NCBI RefSeq assembly: GCF_934371575.1
Contig: NZ_CAKRNY010000012.1
Coordinates: forward strand, 21,767-85,766
Reading direction: 5' to 3'
From: an uncultured Blautia sp.
Lineage (GTDB): Bacteria; Bacillota; Clostridia; Lachnospirales; Lachnospiraceae
Length of the DNA: 64,000 nucleotides
Position 1 is the first letter of the stretch; the number at the start of each line of letters is the position of its first letter. The position numbers and the translations under genes are program-made. Of the stretch, positions 8,961 through 18,378 are shown piece by piece. The notes beneath the pieces were generated by a model. That model was not told the DNA's origin, did not search any database, and worked only from the letters and a program-made list of their open reading frames with translations.

Positions 8961-10094
8961 TCAGCTCAGCTTATGCAGGAAAGTCATATTCTCTTCGCTT
9001 CCGCCTGTTAACATCAGATTGAGATCATTGATCAGTTCTCCAATCGTATCCGTATGCTGGTACATGGAATCATCTGTTACCCATACATTTCCTTCTTTTA
9101 CAGCTTTAAAATCAGCAAGCAGGCTGTCTTTTCCAAGAAGGTCATCCAGGCTTTTTACGGTAGCGTCGATGCTGGTGTTATAAATGAGATAATCGGCATC
9201 TACTGCTGTATTATAAAATTCTTCCATGGTGATGGAAACAGAGGTTTTTCCACTGTCATCCTGAAGATCTGCAAAAGCATTTCTTCCTCCTGCAATATCA
9301 ATCATACTGGAAATATAATCTTTTGGATTCCGGACTACAGGAGCACCACTGGTATTGATATAGAAGAACGCCACAGTTTTCTCGGTATTGGTAAAATTCT
9401 TTAATTTCTCTATGATCTGTGCCTGCTGGTCAAAGAAGGCATTTGCTTCCTCCTCTTTGTTCATCATAGCACCATAAAGCTTGATCCATTCGGTACGGCC
9501 AAGAGGCTGGCTCTCATAACTGGAACGGTCAATAAAAACAGGAATACCAAGAGTTTCTATCATTTCCTGTACCTTCGGAGCATGAAGAATCATAGTAGAT
9601 TCAATGGCGAGATCACAGTCATCACCTACCAGCAGTTCATAATCCGGCTCATCATACTTACCGGCAAAAGCCATGTCTCCATTGTTGATTGCGTCTGCTG
9701 CTGACTGAATGTACCAGCCGGAAGCATCCAGACCGGATAATTTCACTGAGTCAACACTTCCAATGGCATCGAATAATGCCATTGGAGAAGTTGCTGCCAT
9801 ATAAATAGTATCAAGTGGCTGCTGCAGTACCTGGATATCGTCATCCAGACCGTCCGGTGCTTCTTTTCCTTCCGGAACTACAAGATATCTGGCGCTGTCG
9901 TGGATATCAAGAAGCTTATAGCCGTCATTGTAATAGTAAACATCAAAGCATTCAGCAAAGGAAAGATCCATGGTGGATTCATAAGTCAGGCCTGAGATCT
10001 CTTCTGCCCATACTGGAGCAGCTGGGGTGAACGCCATAAAAGCGGCCGCTGCAAAAAAAGTAAAAACGATATATTTCAGCTTTGGGTTATACAT
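8961..10094 (-). CDS. Substrate-binding protein of the B12-regulated ABC importer (TroA/BtuF-like)
   Basis: A secreted solute receptor. The N-terminus is a signal peptide ending PVWA before EEISG, with no lipobox cysteine, so how it stays at the cell surface is unclear. The mature part (about 345 aa) has two lobes linked by a helix, as in PF01497-type proteins. Its N-terminal lobe (KLLDIHDSARYLVVPEG, LQQPLDTIYMAA, DYELLVGDDCDLAIES, GIPVFIDRSS) is clearly homologous to the C-terminus of the neighbouring 789-aa protein. It is followed by the permease after a 34-base gap. Ligand inferred as a corrinoid from the riboswitch. Confidence 0.88.
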   Translation of the reverse strand: MYNPKLKYIVFTFFAAAAFMAFTPAAPVWAEEISGLTYESTMDLSFAECFDVYYYNDGYKLLDIHDSARYLVVPEGKEAPDGLDDDIQVLQQPLDTIYMAATSPMALFDAIGSVDSVKLSGLDASGWYIQSAADAINNGDMAFAGKYDEPDYELLVGDDCDLAIESTMILHAPKVQEMIETLGIPVFIDRSSYESQPLGRTEWIKLYGAMMNKEEEANAFFDQQAQIIEKLKNFTNTEKTVAFFYINTSGAPVVRNPKDYISSMIDIAGGRNAFADLQDDSGKTSVSITMEEFYNTAVDADYLIYNTSIDATVKSLDDLLGKDSLLADFKAVKEGNVWVTDDSMYQHTDTIGELINDLNLMLTGGSEENMTFLHKLS

Positions 10095-10112
10095 TTTGTA
10101 CTCTCCTGTAAA

Positions 10113-12482
10113 TTATGCCTCGTCATTTGTTACAAAAATTGCTTCGTAAGCTTTTTCCCATTCTGCTTTTGCTGCCTCATCTTTCTCATCAGAGGAACGA
10201 TCCACAATAAACGGGATCTTCAGAGTGGAATATTTCTCAGCAGCATCTTTAAGCAATTCCATTTTATTATCTGTTTCTGTCTCTTTGACTGGAAGAATGT
10301 CAGAAGAAAGAATAGCAAGTTCGCACTGATTCTTTACAAGTGTTTTATAATCTGTGGAATCTGCAGAATCTGCCTCAAAGTATTTGATTTTCTCTGTAAG
10401 CTTCAGCTTATCCAGAATATTAAGTGCATCTTTGGAAGCCATATAAACAGATTCAACAGGCTGCTGGATAAGAATCACATCTTTGTCAAGCCCGGCAGGA
10501 ATAACAGCTCCGTCAGGTACAATAAGGTATTTTACAACGTTTCCGGTGTATAGATTTTCAGTGCTGGAAGCTTCCTGAGAATCCTGAGCCGATTTGTTTT
10601 CGTCAGCAGTTTCGGCTTTTCGAGCAGTATCTGTTGTCATATCTACCTCAAGAAGGGTAATTCCTTTTGCATAGTGATACAGCTTAAAGTATTTCGCATG
10701 TTCAAGTTTGGTCTCGTCTTTGTATTCAAGGCCTGTAATTTCAGGTGCAGATTCATCCAGTTTCCTGTTTCCTGTAGAAAGCATACTGTTATCCGATGCC
10801 GGATTATCCTTGTCTGTCTTTTTAGGAGTATCAGCACCCTTTAAAGCAACGTAAATAGTATAAGTGATCTCATGAGCCTGAGACATTCTGGTTGTCATAC
10901 CGATGATGGTATTATTCTGATTTAAGGCAACCGGAATTGTAAAGGTTGAAGTACCGCCACCGCATGCACCATAGTATTTATTTCCGTTTGCTTTTACATA
11001 TCCATAGTATTCACTGCTGAATACGATTGTTGCATAAGCCTGTCCGCCGGTTACGGTCACCTTGCTGCAGGAAATGCTTACCTTGCCAGTTCCGCCGGAC
11101 CAGGAGAAGCTGTCTGGAGTATAGGTTCCGTCTGCTAATGCAGTGGAGCTGTTTACCGCTGCAGTTCCGCCACTTAGATCAGATTCATATTTGGACTCTT
11201 TTTCCGGCTTTTTATCCGTTTTTTTATCCGGTTTTGGTGTGGGAGTAGGTGTTGGTGTATTTTCCGGTGTAACAGAAGGTGTCGGAGTTGGAGTTAAACC
11301 GGGAGTTTCTTCTGGTGACTGTGAGTTGTTTTCCGTCTGCACCTCTCCGATTTTATTCAGGGATTCTGAGGTAAAGGTAAGGGTTCTGTCATACCAGATC
11401 TGTTTTCTGTGTGAAAATGCAGCTATGGAAATTTCTCTGTCGAGAGCTTCTACTGGAATTTCATATGTGTATTTGCCCTCTGCATTCACAGCATATGGAA
11501 CCCACATGGAAGCGTCTGCTTCTGCGGCCTCTTCTTTCGTTCCAACATATAAATAATCATAGCCGGTACCACTTAAAGTAAGAATCGCTGTCATTTTGCC
11601 ATTCTTAGAAGTAAGCTTGCAGTCAACTACACGGAACATGGTTGAACTGGAGGTTACAGCTACATTATAAATTCCATTGTCACAGGTGGAATTATCCGGT
11701 GTTTCTGTAGGTTTTGGCGTAACGGTTGGTTCTGGAGCTTCTGTAGGCTCTGGTGTTTCTGTTGGGGCAAGATTCGGGTTTCCAGGAATTGTGATAGTAA
11801 ATTCACCTTCATGGAAGTAAGGATGCCATACACCATCCTCTTTGTTTCGAATGGCCATCTGATATTTTTGATTTTCGACTGTGGAAGGTACTGCAAACTC
11901 AAAGGTATAGCCCTCTCCTGAGGAAATTCCTGTACATACATTTTCAGGATCTTCTGCAGCATCTTCAACACTTCCAAGATAAATAGCATCATATTTGTCA
12001 GTAGAGGTTATAAGTGTAACAATCGTTTTGTCTTCTTCGTGCTTTGTAAGGAAGCTTATAATCTGAAATAAGTCAGAAGCATCGGAATCATCCTTTGTAT
12101 CGTCTGTATCGGAAGTATCTTTTTTATTATCTGCAGGTGCATTTGTAGTTTCTGGCTTTTTTGTAGTTTCTGGTTTTTTTGTAGTTTCCGGAGTTTCTGT
12201 GGTTTCCGGAGTCTTTGAGATTTCCGGAGCTTCTGTGGTTTCTGGAGCCTTTGAGATTTCCGGGGTTTCTGTGGTTTCCGGAGCTTTTGGGGTTTCCGGA
12301 GCCTTTGTAGTTTCCGAAATCTCTGTGGTTTCCGCAGTTTCTGCAGTTTTATCAGCTGGTGTAGGGGTTGCTGTTATCTGTACATTTGTTTCATTTCCGT
12401 CTGCCTGTGTTAATACAGCAGGAGTTATTGTCATTGCTACAGAAAGGAACAATGCCAGAAAACGTTTTGAATTTCTTTTCAT
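10113..12482 (-). CDS. Secreted multidomain protein: Pro/Thr linkers, three beta-rich repeats and a half substrate-binding lobe
   Basis: It begins with a signal peptide (about 1-26) and then a Pro/Glu/Thr repeat linker (about 40-135). Three related beta-rich repeats follow: about 140-234, 268-372 and 445-547. Each has a Y-x-Y/Y-x-x-x-x-G core (YDAIYLG, YDYLYVG, YYGYVKANG), and they are separated by Thr/Pro linkers. Residues about 575-789 align with the N-terminal lobe only of the adjacent binding protein (EITGLEY, KYLIVPDGAVIPAGLD, LIQQPVESVYMAS, CELAILSSDILP, IPFIVDRSS, AEWEKAYEAIF), and the protein stops there. No sortase motif, lipobox or C-terminal membrane segment is visible. It is the first gene after the cobalamin riboswitch. 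The repeats recall NEAT-like ligand-binding sandwiches, but that is a guess. Likely role: surface capture of corrinoid and hand-over to the importer. Confidence 0.8.
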   Translation of the reverse strand: MKRNSKRFLALFLSVAMTITPAVLTQADGNETNVQITATPTPADKTAETAETTEISETTKAPETPKAPETTETPEISKAPETTEAPEISKTPETTETPETTKKPETTKKPETTNAPADNKKDTSDTDDTKDDSDASDLFQIISFLTKHEEDKTIVTLITSTDKYDAIYLGSVEDAAEDPENVCTGISSGEGYTFEFAVPSTVENQKYQMAIRNKEDGVWHPYFHEGEFTITIPGNPNLAPTETPEPTEAPEPTVTPKPTETPDNSTCDNGIYNVAVTSSSTMFRVVDCKLTSKNGKMTAILTLSGTGYDYLYVGTKEEAAEADASMWVPYAVNAEGKYTYEIPVEALDREISIAAFSHRKQIWYDRTLTFTSESLNKIGEVQTENNSQSPEETPGLTPTPTPSVTPENTPTPTPTPKPDKKTDKKPEKESKYESDLSGGTAAVNSSTALADGTYTPDSFSWSGGTGKVSISCSKVTVTGGQAYATIVFSSEYYGYVKANGNKYYGACGGGTSTFTIPVALNQNNTIIGMTTRMSQAHEITYTIYVALKGADTPKKTDKDNPASDNSMLSTGNRKLDESAPEITGLEYKDETKLEHAKYFKLYHYAKGITLLEVDMTTDTARKAETADENKSAQDSQEASSTENLYTGNVVKYLIVPDGAVIPAGLDKDVILIQQPVESVYMASKDALNILDKLKLTEKIKYFEADSADSTDYKTLVKNQCELAILSSDILPVKETETDNKMELLKDAAEKYSTLKIPFIVDRSSDEKDEAAKAEWEKAYEAIFVTNDEA
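12140..12345 (-). repeat. Degenerate tandem repeat encoding the Pro/Glu/Thr linker
   Basis: Imperfect units of about 18-30 bases built on GTTTCCGGAG and TTTCTGTGGTTTC (plus-strand sense) encode PET/APE/TTE repeats. Such tracts vary in copy number by slippage, so linker length may differ between strains. Confidence 0.7.
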
Positions 12483-12526
12483 TTTTTTTCCTCGATTCTT
12501 TTTTTATATTTGGGTAGAATTTTGTG

Positions 12527-12566
12527 CATAAAAATGCCTGCTTCACATCAGGAAACAGGCACTAGA
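12527..12566 (-). terminator. Regulatory terminator downstream of the cobalamin aptamer
   Basis: On the minus strand TGCCTGTTT pairs with AAGCAGGCA and TTTTTA follows. Its position between aptamer and start codon fits a transcription-attenuation riboswitch that stops the operon when cobalamin is bound. Confidence 0.8.
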
Positions 12567-12634
12567 ATTTAATATACTCTGCAGTCAGATATATCATGAA
12601 AATGAAGTGCTTTCTACGGAAGCTTTCATTAACG

Positions 12635-12803
12635 TATTCAGCAGGTTTCCTGGCTTACAGATCGTTACGAAATCTAACCTTATCAGCAAATTGCCAATGG
12701 TATATAAACAGATTCCATTCCCTGATTACAGTGACCGGATCGCTCAGGAATTTCACCTGATTCCCTCTTAGCCGGCAGATGTTCTGCCCAGGCACTGAAA
12801 ACG
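12635..12803 (-). ncRNA. Cobalamin riboswitch (AdoCbl/B12 element)
   Basis: Read leftward it carries the conserved pieces in order: GAGGGAATCAGGTGAAATTC, then CGATCCGGTCACTGT, and later the B12 box AAGCCAGGAAACCTGC (reverse complement of 12641-12656). Together these are diagnostic for the class. It lies between a consensus promoter and a terminator, ahead of the corrinoid-type transport operon. It implies repression by intracellular cobalamin. Confidence 0.95.
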
Positions 12804-12822
12804 GATTTATTCAATTCATTTC

Positions 12823-12851
12823 ATTATAACAGACTGCTTTATTGAAATCAA
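12823..12851 (-). promoter_or_regulatory. Promoter of the cobalamin-riboswitch operon
   Basis: On the minus strand TTGATT (12846-12851), a 17-base spacer and TATAAT (12823-12828) form a strong vegetative promoter. Transcription would start about 10-15 bases before the aptamer. Confidence 0.8.
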
Positions 12852-12868
12852 TAGATGCAATTCTCAAA

Positions 12869-14299
12869 TTATTGTTTGTATTGGCTGTAGCCAACCTCTT
12901 CTTTACGAAGAAGGGTACCCTCTTCATCATAAACACTGCGATATGTCCGACAGGTATTTGAATCAGAATGTTCAGTGGTGATCTCCACCTGATTGTTATC
13001 TGTTTTTGTACCATAAATTGATACTGTTACTGCTTCTTCTTTTTCATCGTAAGAAGCGGTAATCTTAACCGGATATGAGGTGTTGTTCTGGAAACGGAAA
13101 TCCTGCCCACCCCATACAACTGCCGCGTCTAAGCCATCGTCAACGTAGTCGATACGAGCGGCATGGTTATGGCGCTCTATAATGGCAAGATCGGCCTGCA
13201 GGCACGCCATATAAAGTGTAGTGGAAATCTGACAGATTCCTCCTCCGATATCCTGTGCGTGTTCACCGCCAACGATTACAGTAGCTTCCCGATAGCCTCT
13301 CTCTTCTGTCCTTGGTCCTAAAGTGTCATTGTAGGAAAAAATCTGCCCTGGCTGAAGCTCCACTCCGTCACAGGCTTCAACAGCCAGCTTCAGATTGGCA
13401 ATACGATTGTCTGTTCCGCCGCCATACGTAGTATAGGTGCCAAGAAGATTCAGGTAAGGGAGTGCTTCAATTTCTTCTGTGGATACATCTGGCAAAGTAA
13501 TTTCCAGAGGAATTGTAATCACTTCTCCCTCTCCGGCTTTTTTCAGCTTTCTTTCAGCTGATTTCACATTAAAGGAAATGCCTGTAACTGCGGGGATGAT
13601 TTCGTTGTTTTCCCCAAGAGCTGCATCCTGTGCATCGGTATGTACTTCTTCGTAATAAGCTTCCATATCCAGTTCTTCCGGTGGGGTTTCCATTGTAGGG
13701 CATTCAATAGACGCGGTATAGTCTTCAATGGAAATTGCCTTTAAAATATCTTCTTTTAAGGCTGACATATCTGGACCGATTCCGGTTTTTCCCTTTGTAA
13801 TGATCAGTTCGGTATCCGTAAGCCCACAGGAAGTCTGTACGGTAGTGGAACCACTGGTGATTCCCGCTTCCTCCAGAACATCGTCCAATGTATCCTTATT
13901 TCTGGCTTCCGGCATAAGCGTGACTTCTTCCTTCGTCTTATCGTTCATAAGCTGAATACGATCTGTTCCATGAGTGAACCAGGATCCATGACCGAGCGAA
14001 TAGGCACTTTCCACAATGGATTTGATATCCAGACCAAGTACCGGATAAATGGAGATTTTAAATTTTTTTCCATTCAGGGTAACTGTCATCTGAGTATCCT
14101 TATACTTCTCCTGAAAGTCCTTTGAAATGGCATCAATGGCTTCCTCCTTTGTCATACCCTGAATGGCAATGCCGTTTACCTTCAGTTTCTTCCAGATTAC
14201 ATTATCCGTAAGAAAATGGCACCATAATCCATACACAGTGATAAGAATCAAAATCAGGATCAGAACTCTGATCACGCCGTTTTTCATTTGTTTTTTCAT
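12869..14299 (-). CDS. VanW family protein with putative peptidoglycan-binding (YoaR-like) region
   Basis: One N-terminal membrane anchor (about residues 8-28) is followed by an extracytoplasmic part. The middle (about 40-280) resembles PG_binding_4/YoaR repeats, and residues about 295-430 form the VanW domain (GTYTTYGGGTDNR, YNDTLGPRTEERGY, IGGGICQISTTLY, RHNHAARIDYV). Despite the name, the family is not by itself evidence of vancomycin resistance, and no vanA/B/H/X genes are present. It lies 26 bases after hisI and may be read from the his promoter. Function unknown, probably cell-envelope related. Confidence 0.88.
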   Translation of the reverse strand: MKKQMKNGVIRVLILILILITVYGLWCHFLTDNVIWKKLKVNGIAIQGMTKEEAIDAISKDFQEKYKDTQMTVTLNGKKFKISIYPVLGLDIKSIVESAYSLGHGSWFTHGTDRIQLMNDKTKEEVTLMPEARNKDTLDDVLEEAGITSGSTTVQTSCGLTDTELIITKGKTGIGPDMSALKEDILKAISIEDYTASIECPTMETPPEELDMEAYYEEVHTDAQDAALGENNEIIPAVTGISFNVKSAERKLKKAGEGEVITIPLEITLPDVSTEEIEALPYLNLLGTYTTYGGGTDNRIANLKLAVEACDGVELQPGQIFSYNDTLGPRTEERGYREATVIVGGEHAQDIGGGICQISTTLYMACLQADLAIIERHNHAARIDYVDDGLDAAVVWGGQDFRFQNNTSYPVKITASYDEKEEAVTVSIYGTKTDNNQVEITTEHSDSNTCRTYRSVYDEEGTLLRKEEVGYSQYKQ

Positions 14300-14325
14300 A
14301 TAATAATTTTACCTTTGGCTATTTT

Positions 14326-14667
14326 TTAGAGCAGCGGGGTAAAAAAGCATGTACGGTTTCCGGTGTGACATGCAGCACCGATCTGCTCCACTTTAGCCAA
14401 AATTGTATCATTATCACAGTCAATAGTCAATGACTTCACATATTGAACATGACCGGAGGTCAGTCCTTTTGTCCAGAGCTCATTGCGGCTGCGGCTCCAG
14501 TAAGTCATTTTTCCAAGCCGCAGAGTTGTAACATAAGCTTCTTCATTCATGTAAGCAAGCATCAGGACTTCATTTGTCTGATAGTCCTGCACAATGACCG
14601 GAACCATGCCGTCACTGTTTAATTTAAAATCTGACCAGGACATTTTACCTGTAAATTCTTTTGTCAT
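14326..14667 (-). CDS. hisI: Phosphoribosyl-AMP cyclohydrolase
   Basis: Opens the purine ring of phosphoribosyl-AMP in histidine synthesis. The single-domain form (113 aa) lacks the HisE pyrophosphohydrolase half. Metal ligands are visible in DCDNDTIL and in the C-terminal [12 protein letters not shown] motif, and [12 protein letters not shown] is the classic active-site stretch. It is the last recognised histidine gene of the cluster, 18 bases after hisB. Confidence 0.97.
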   Translation of the reverse strand: MTKEFTGKMSWSDFKLNSDGMVPVIVQDYQTNEVLMLAYMNEEAYVTTLRLGKMTYWSRSRNELWTKGLTSGHVQYVKSLTIDCDNDTILAKVEQIGAACHTGNRTCFFTPLL

Positions 14668-14685
14668 GATATCTTATAAGCTCCT

Positions 14686-15273
14686 TTATAAGCTTCCCTT
14701 GGTAGAAAGTACATCTGTAATTCTCGGATCAAAGGCCACAGCCATATCCAACGCTTTTGCAAAGCTTTTGAACATTGCTTCAGCCATATGATGATTGTTT
14801 CCTGGAGTAAGTACTTTGATGTGCAGATTCATGGCTGCTGAGTAGGAAATGGCATAGAAAAATTCCTTTACCATTTCAGTGGACATGTCTCCCGTTTTTT
14901 CGCTGGTAAATTCCCCATCAAAAGAAAGATAGGGACGTCCGCCAAGATCAATGGCACAAAGCACCAGACATTCATCCATGGGAAGAATGCAGCTTCCATA
15001 CCGGCGGATTCCTTTCTTATCTCCCACAGCTTCTTTGATAGCGGTACCAAGGACAATTCCGGTATCCTCGATCGTATGGTGATCATCAACCTGAAGGTCT
15101 CCTTTTACCTTAACATCCAGATTGAAAAGACCATGGCGGGCAAAGCCGTCCAGCATATGATTAAAAAAACCTATTCCGGTGTCCAGAACGCTTTTTCCTG
15201 TTCCATCCAGATTCAGTTTCAGGGAAATCTGGGTTTCTTTTGTATTTCGTTCAACAGTAGCTTCTCTTATCAT
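14686..15273 (-). CDS. hisB: Imidazoleglycerol-phosphate dehydratase
   Basis: Dehydrates imidazoleglycerol phosphate in histidine synthesis. This is the monofunctional form (195 aa), without the histidinol-phosphatase domain. The manganese-binding repeats are visible as FFNHMLDGFARHG, DDHHTIEDTGI, MSTEMVKEFF and NNHHMAEAMFK. The start overlaps the hisD stop by four bases (ATGA), indicating translational coupling. Confidence 0.97.
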   Translation of the reverse strand: MIREATVERNTKETQISLKLNLDGTGKSVLDTGIGFFNHMLDGFARHGLFNLDVKVKGDLQVDDHHTIEDTGIVLGTAIKEAVGDKKGIRRYGSCILPMDECLVLCAIDLGGRPYLSFDGEFTSEKTGDMSTEMVKEFFYAISYSAAMNLHIKVLTPGNNHHMAEAMFKSFAKALDMAVAFDPRITDVLSTKGSL

Positions 15274-16583
15274 GACTGCTCCTTTTTGTCTTCCTCTTCG
15301 AAACGGACTGCAATGGAATTGGCATGTGCAGTAAGCTGTTCGGAATTTGCAAACTGGATAATGTCCTTGTGGATCTTTTGTAATGCAGGTCTGGAATAAT
15401 ATACAATACTTGACTTTTTAACAAAATCATCTACTGAAAGTGCAGAGAAGAATTTGGCGGTTCCATTTGTAGGAAGAACATGGTTCGGTCCGGCAAAATA
15501 ATCTCCCAATGGCTCAGAGCTGTATTCTCCAATAAAAATTGCACCTGCATTTCGAATCTTCATCATTACTTCAAAAGCGTTCTTTGTTACAATTTCCAGA
15601 TGCTCAGATGCAATTTCATTGGCTGCATCAACAGCTTCATTCATATTTTCTGCAATAAGGATATATCCGAAATTTTCCAGGGATTTTTCGATAATCTCTC
15701 TTCTGGAAAGAACTTTCAGGTATTGGGCAATCTCTTTTTCCACATTTTGCGCCAGTTCTTCGCTTGTGGTAATAAGAATGGCAGAAGCCATTTCGTCATG
15801 CTCTGCCTGAGAAAGAAGATCTGCAGCTACAAAGTGTGCATTTGCAGTTTCGTCTGCAAGAACAAGGATCTCGCTTGGCCCGGCAATTGAATCAATGCTG
15901 ACATGTCCATAAACAGCCTTTTTGGCAAGTGCTACGAAAATATTACCAGGACCTACAATTTTATCAACCTTCGGAATGCTTGCCGTACCGTATGCAAGTG
16001 CACCAATCGCCTGAGCACCGCCTGCTTTATATATTTCGTCTGCTCCTGCTTCTTTTGCTGCAACCAGGGTAGAGGGATTTACTTTACCATCTTTGCCAGG
16101 AGGTGTAGTCATTACGATATGGGGTACACCGGCAACCTTGGCCGGAACAATATTCATCAGTACGGAGGAAGGATAAACTGCTTTCCCGCCTGGGACATAA
16201 ACACCTACCCGATTTAAAGGAGTTACCTTCTGACCAAGCATGGTACCGTCCTCTGTACTGGTGAACCAGCTGTTCTGACGCTGCTTTTCGTGATAACTTC
16301 GGATGTTCACAAGAGCTTTACGGATCACTTCTAACAGGGAAGCGTCAACTGCTTTATATGCTTCTTCGATTTCTTCTTCTGTGACACGGATGGTCTTAGG
16401 AGTAATTTCTACTTTGTCAAACTCTCTGGTATAGGAAAAAAGGGCTTCGTCACCTTTTTCTTTTACATTTGCAAGAATATCTGCTACTGCAGCTTCAAAT
16501 TTACCGTAATTATTAGGGCTTCTTTTTAAAAGATTTTCCAGAATATCTTTTGTAGATTCCTTTGTTAATCTTACTGTACGCAT
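15270..16583 (-). CDS. hisD: Histidinol dehydrogenase
   Basis: Catalyses the last two oxidation steps to histidine using zinc and NAD. The length (437 aa) is standard. Key motifs: GGKAVYPSSVLM, GPGNIFVALAK, DSIAGPSEILVLAD, LLSQAEHDEMA and GPNHVLPTNGTA. It lies between hisG and hisB in the operon. Confidence 0.98.
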   Translation of the reverse strand: MRTVRLTKESTKDILENLLKRSPNNYGKFEAAVADILANVKEKGDEALFSYTREFDKVEITPKTIRVTEEEIEEAYKAVDASLLEVIRKALVNIRSYHEKQRQNSWFTSTEDGTMLGQKVTPLNRVGVYVPGGKAVYPSSVLMNIVPAKVAGVPHIVMTTPPGKDGKVNPSTLVAAKEAGADEIYKAGGAQAIGALAYGTASIPKVDKIVGPGNIFVALAKKAVYGHVSIDSIAGPSEILVLADETANAHFVAADLLSQAEHDEMASAILITTSEELAQNVEKEIAQYLKVLSRREIIEKSLENFGYILIAENMNEAVDAANEIASEHLEIVTKNAFEVMMKIRNAGAIFIGEYSSEPLGDYFAGPNHVLPTNGTAKFFSALSVDDFVKKSSIVYYSRPALQKIHKDIIQFANSEQLTAHANSIAVRFEEEDKKEQS

Positions 16584-16609
16584 TATGATCGATCCTTCCC
16601 ATTTTATTT

Positions 16610-17245
16610 TCAGATTGTTTTTCGTAAATCTTCAATCAGTTTGCTGATACGCTGGTTTTCCATTTTCATGCTGACCTGATTTACCACCATTCTGGCAGAA
16701 AGCGGACAAACCTCTTCCAATACCTTCAGTCCGTTTTCCCGAAGAGTACTTCCTGTCTCCACAATATCGACAATCACTTCGGAAAGCCCTACAATAGGAG
16801 CCAGCTCAATGGAACCGTTCAGTTTGATGATCTCCACAGTCTGATGCTTTCTGTTGTAGAAATAGTCTTTGGCAATGTTGGGATATTTGGTTGCCACACG
16901 AATCAGCTGATTAGAATTCAGAAGCGGTTTTGCACTTTCCGGTCCGCATACGCACATGCGGCATGCTCCAAAGCCAAGATTCATCACTTCATAAAGTTTA
17001 CGTCCTTCTTCCAGAATGGTGTCTTTTCCTACAATTCCAATATCTGCTGCTCCATATTCCACGTATGTGGGTACATCGGGACCTTTTGCCAGGAAAAAGC
17101 GGAGCTTTAAGTCTTCATTCACAAAGATCAGCTTACGGGAATCCTTATCCTTCATTTCTTCACAGGTGATTCCGATTTTTTCCAACATGGCAAGTGTTTT
17201 ATCTGCAAGCCTTCCCTTGGTCAGGGCAAAAGTAAGATATCTCAT
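16610..17245 (-). CDS. hisG: ATP phosphoribosyltransferase catalytic subunit (short form)
   Basis: The first enzyme of histidine synthesis, condensing ATP with PRPP. The short form (211 aa) lacks the C-terminal histidine-sensing domain and needs HisZ, whose gene lies immediately upstream and overlaps it by four bases. Motifs: [22 protein letters not shown] and the PRPP loop [14 protein letters not shown]. Confidence 0.97.
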   Translation of the reverse strand: MRYLTFALTKGRLADKTLAMLEKIGITCEEMKDKDSRKLIFVNEDLKLRFFLAKGPDVPTYVEYGAADIGIVGKDTILEEGRKLYEVMNLGFGACRMCVCGPESAKPLLNSNQLIRVATKYPNIAKDYFYNRKHQTVEIIKLNGSIELAPIVGLSEVIVDIVETGSTLRENGLKVLEEVCPLSARMVVNQVSMKMENQRISKLIEDLRKTI

Positions 17246-18378
17246 AATTCCACCTCACAAACCTTAGTAACTTTTTCCGGACGAAGAGCAACATTTTTTC
17301 CCTGGGCTCGAAGCTCTCTGGCCTTCTGAATTGCCTGGATCCTGTTTTCCTTACGGTATGTGATCACCGTCACCTTCTCTTCTTCCTCTGTTTCAATTTT
17401 CTGTCTGGACAAAGCCATGAGAAGGTTGTCCACGACAATGGCAAATCCAATTGAGGCAGCAGGTTTCCCGAAATGCTTCATCAGCTGATTATAACGGCCT
17501 CCTTTAACCAGTGCGTCACCTGTACCGTATGTGTAAGCCTGAAAAATGATTCCGGTATAGTAATGATACTTGCTTAACATGGCAAAATCAAATGTAATGT
17601 ATTTCTCGTATCCGTAAATTTTCAGAAGCTCATAAATTTCTTCCAGACGTGAAACCGCTTTTAATGCATGAGGATTGTCAGTAAGTTTTTTTGCTTTTTT
17701 CAGAATTTCTGAGGAACCAAACATCTGCGGAAGCTGTGAAAGCACCTTCGCAAGGTCTTCGTTCATTTTTTTGCTTTTGACAAGTTCTTCTACACCAAAA
17801 TAATTTTTCTGGGAAATCAGTTCCCGAAGCTCTTCTTCCTCTTCCTGGCTCATACCTGTCTGAGCGAAAATAGCTTTATAGTAATCTACCTGTCCCACAC
17901 TTACCTGAAATTCTGTGAGACCTGAAGCAAGAAGACATTCTACTGTCATGGCGAGGATCTCTGCATCTGCTTCAGCGGAATCATCTCCAATACGTTCCAC
18001 GCCCATTTGTGTAGTTTCCTTTAATCTGCCGCGGAAACTGGAATTATTGATAAAGGTATTTCCTGTATAGCACAGATTTACAACTTCTTTTTCCGGATTA
18101 AAATAGGTAGCACATGCTCTTGAAACAGAAGGGGTAAAGTCCGGGCGCAGCACCAGGGTATTACCTTCTCTGTCAAAAAATTTATAAAGCTCCCTGGAGG
18201 GAATGGTTCCCACTTCTTTACTGAATACCTCAAAATATTCAAATGTGGGAGTTTCTATATCTTCAAAGCCATACTGATGGAATACATGATGAAGTTTCTC
18301 CTGAAGTCTGTGTTTTCTGCCGCATTCCTGACTGTAAATATCCCGTACACCTTCTGGCGTATGAAAAATTCTCTGCAT
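17242..18378 (-). CDS. hisZ: ATP phosphoribosyltransferase regulatory subunit
   Basis: A histidyl-tRNA-synthetase-like protein without the anticodon domain (378 aa) that forms an octamer with short HisG and confers histidine feedback. Class II synthetase-like motifs are visible ([44 protein letters not shown]). The first gene of the his operon; its ATG is preceded by GGAGGA. Confidence 0.95.
   Translation of the reverse strand: MQRIFHTPEGVRDIYSQECGRKHRLQEKLHHVFHQYGFEDIETPTFEYFEVFSKEVGTIPSRELYKFFDREGNTLVLRPDFTPSVSRACATYFNPEKEVVNLCYTGNTFINNSSFRGRLKETTQMGVERIGDDSAEADAEILAMTVECLLASGLTEFQVSVGQVDYYKAIFAQTGMSQEEEEELRELISQKNYFGVEELVKSKKMNEDLAKVLSQLPQMFGSSEILKKAKKLTDNPHALKAVSRLEEIYELLKIYGYEKYITFDFAMLSKYHYYTGIIFQAYTYGTGDALVKGGRYNQLMKHFGKPAASIGFAIVVDNLLMALSRQKIETEEEEKVTVITYRKENRIQAIQKARELRAQGKNVALRPEKVTKVCEVEL

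Larger units (their letters stand above)
12483..12868. other. 386-base intergenic region holding the cobalamin riboswitch control element
   Basis: No coding frame. It holds, from right to left, the operon promoter, the cobalamin aptamer, a transcription terminator and a short leader to the 789-aa gene. No separate terminator for the preceding his/vanW unit was found in it. Confidence 0.85.

Noticed and set aside
12140..12345. CRISPR-like array
   Set aside because: Units are degenerate, without unique spacers, and lie in frame in a Pro/Thr linker of a protein.
12869..14299. Vancomycin-resistance gene (because of the VanW name)
   Set aside because: No vanH/A/X or vanR/S genes are nearby and the family is widespread in susceptible Clostridia.
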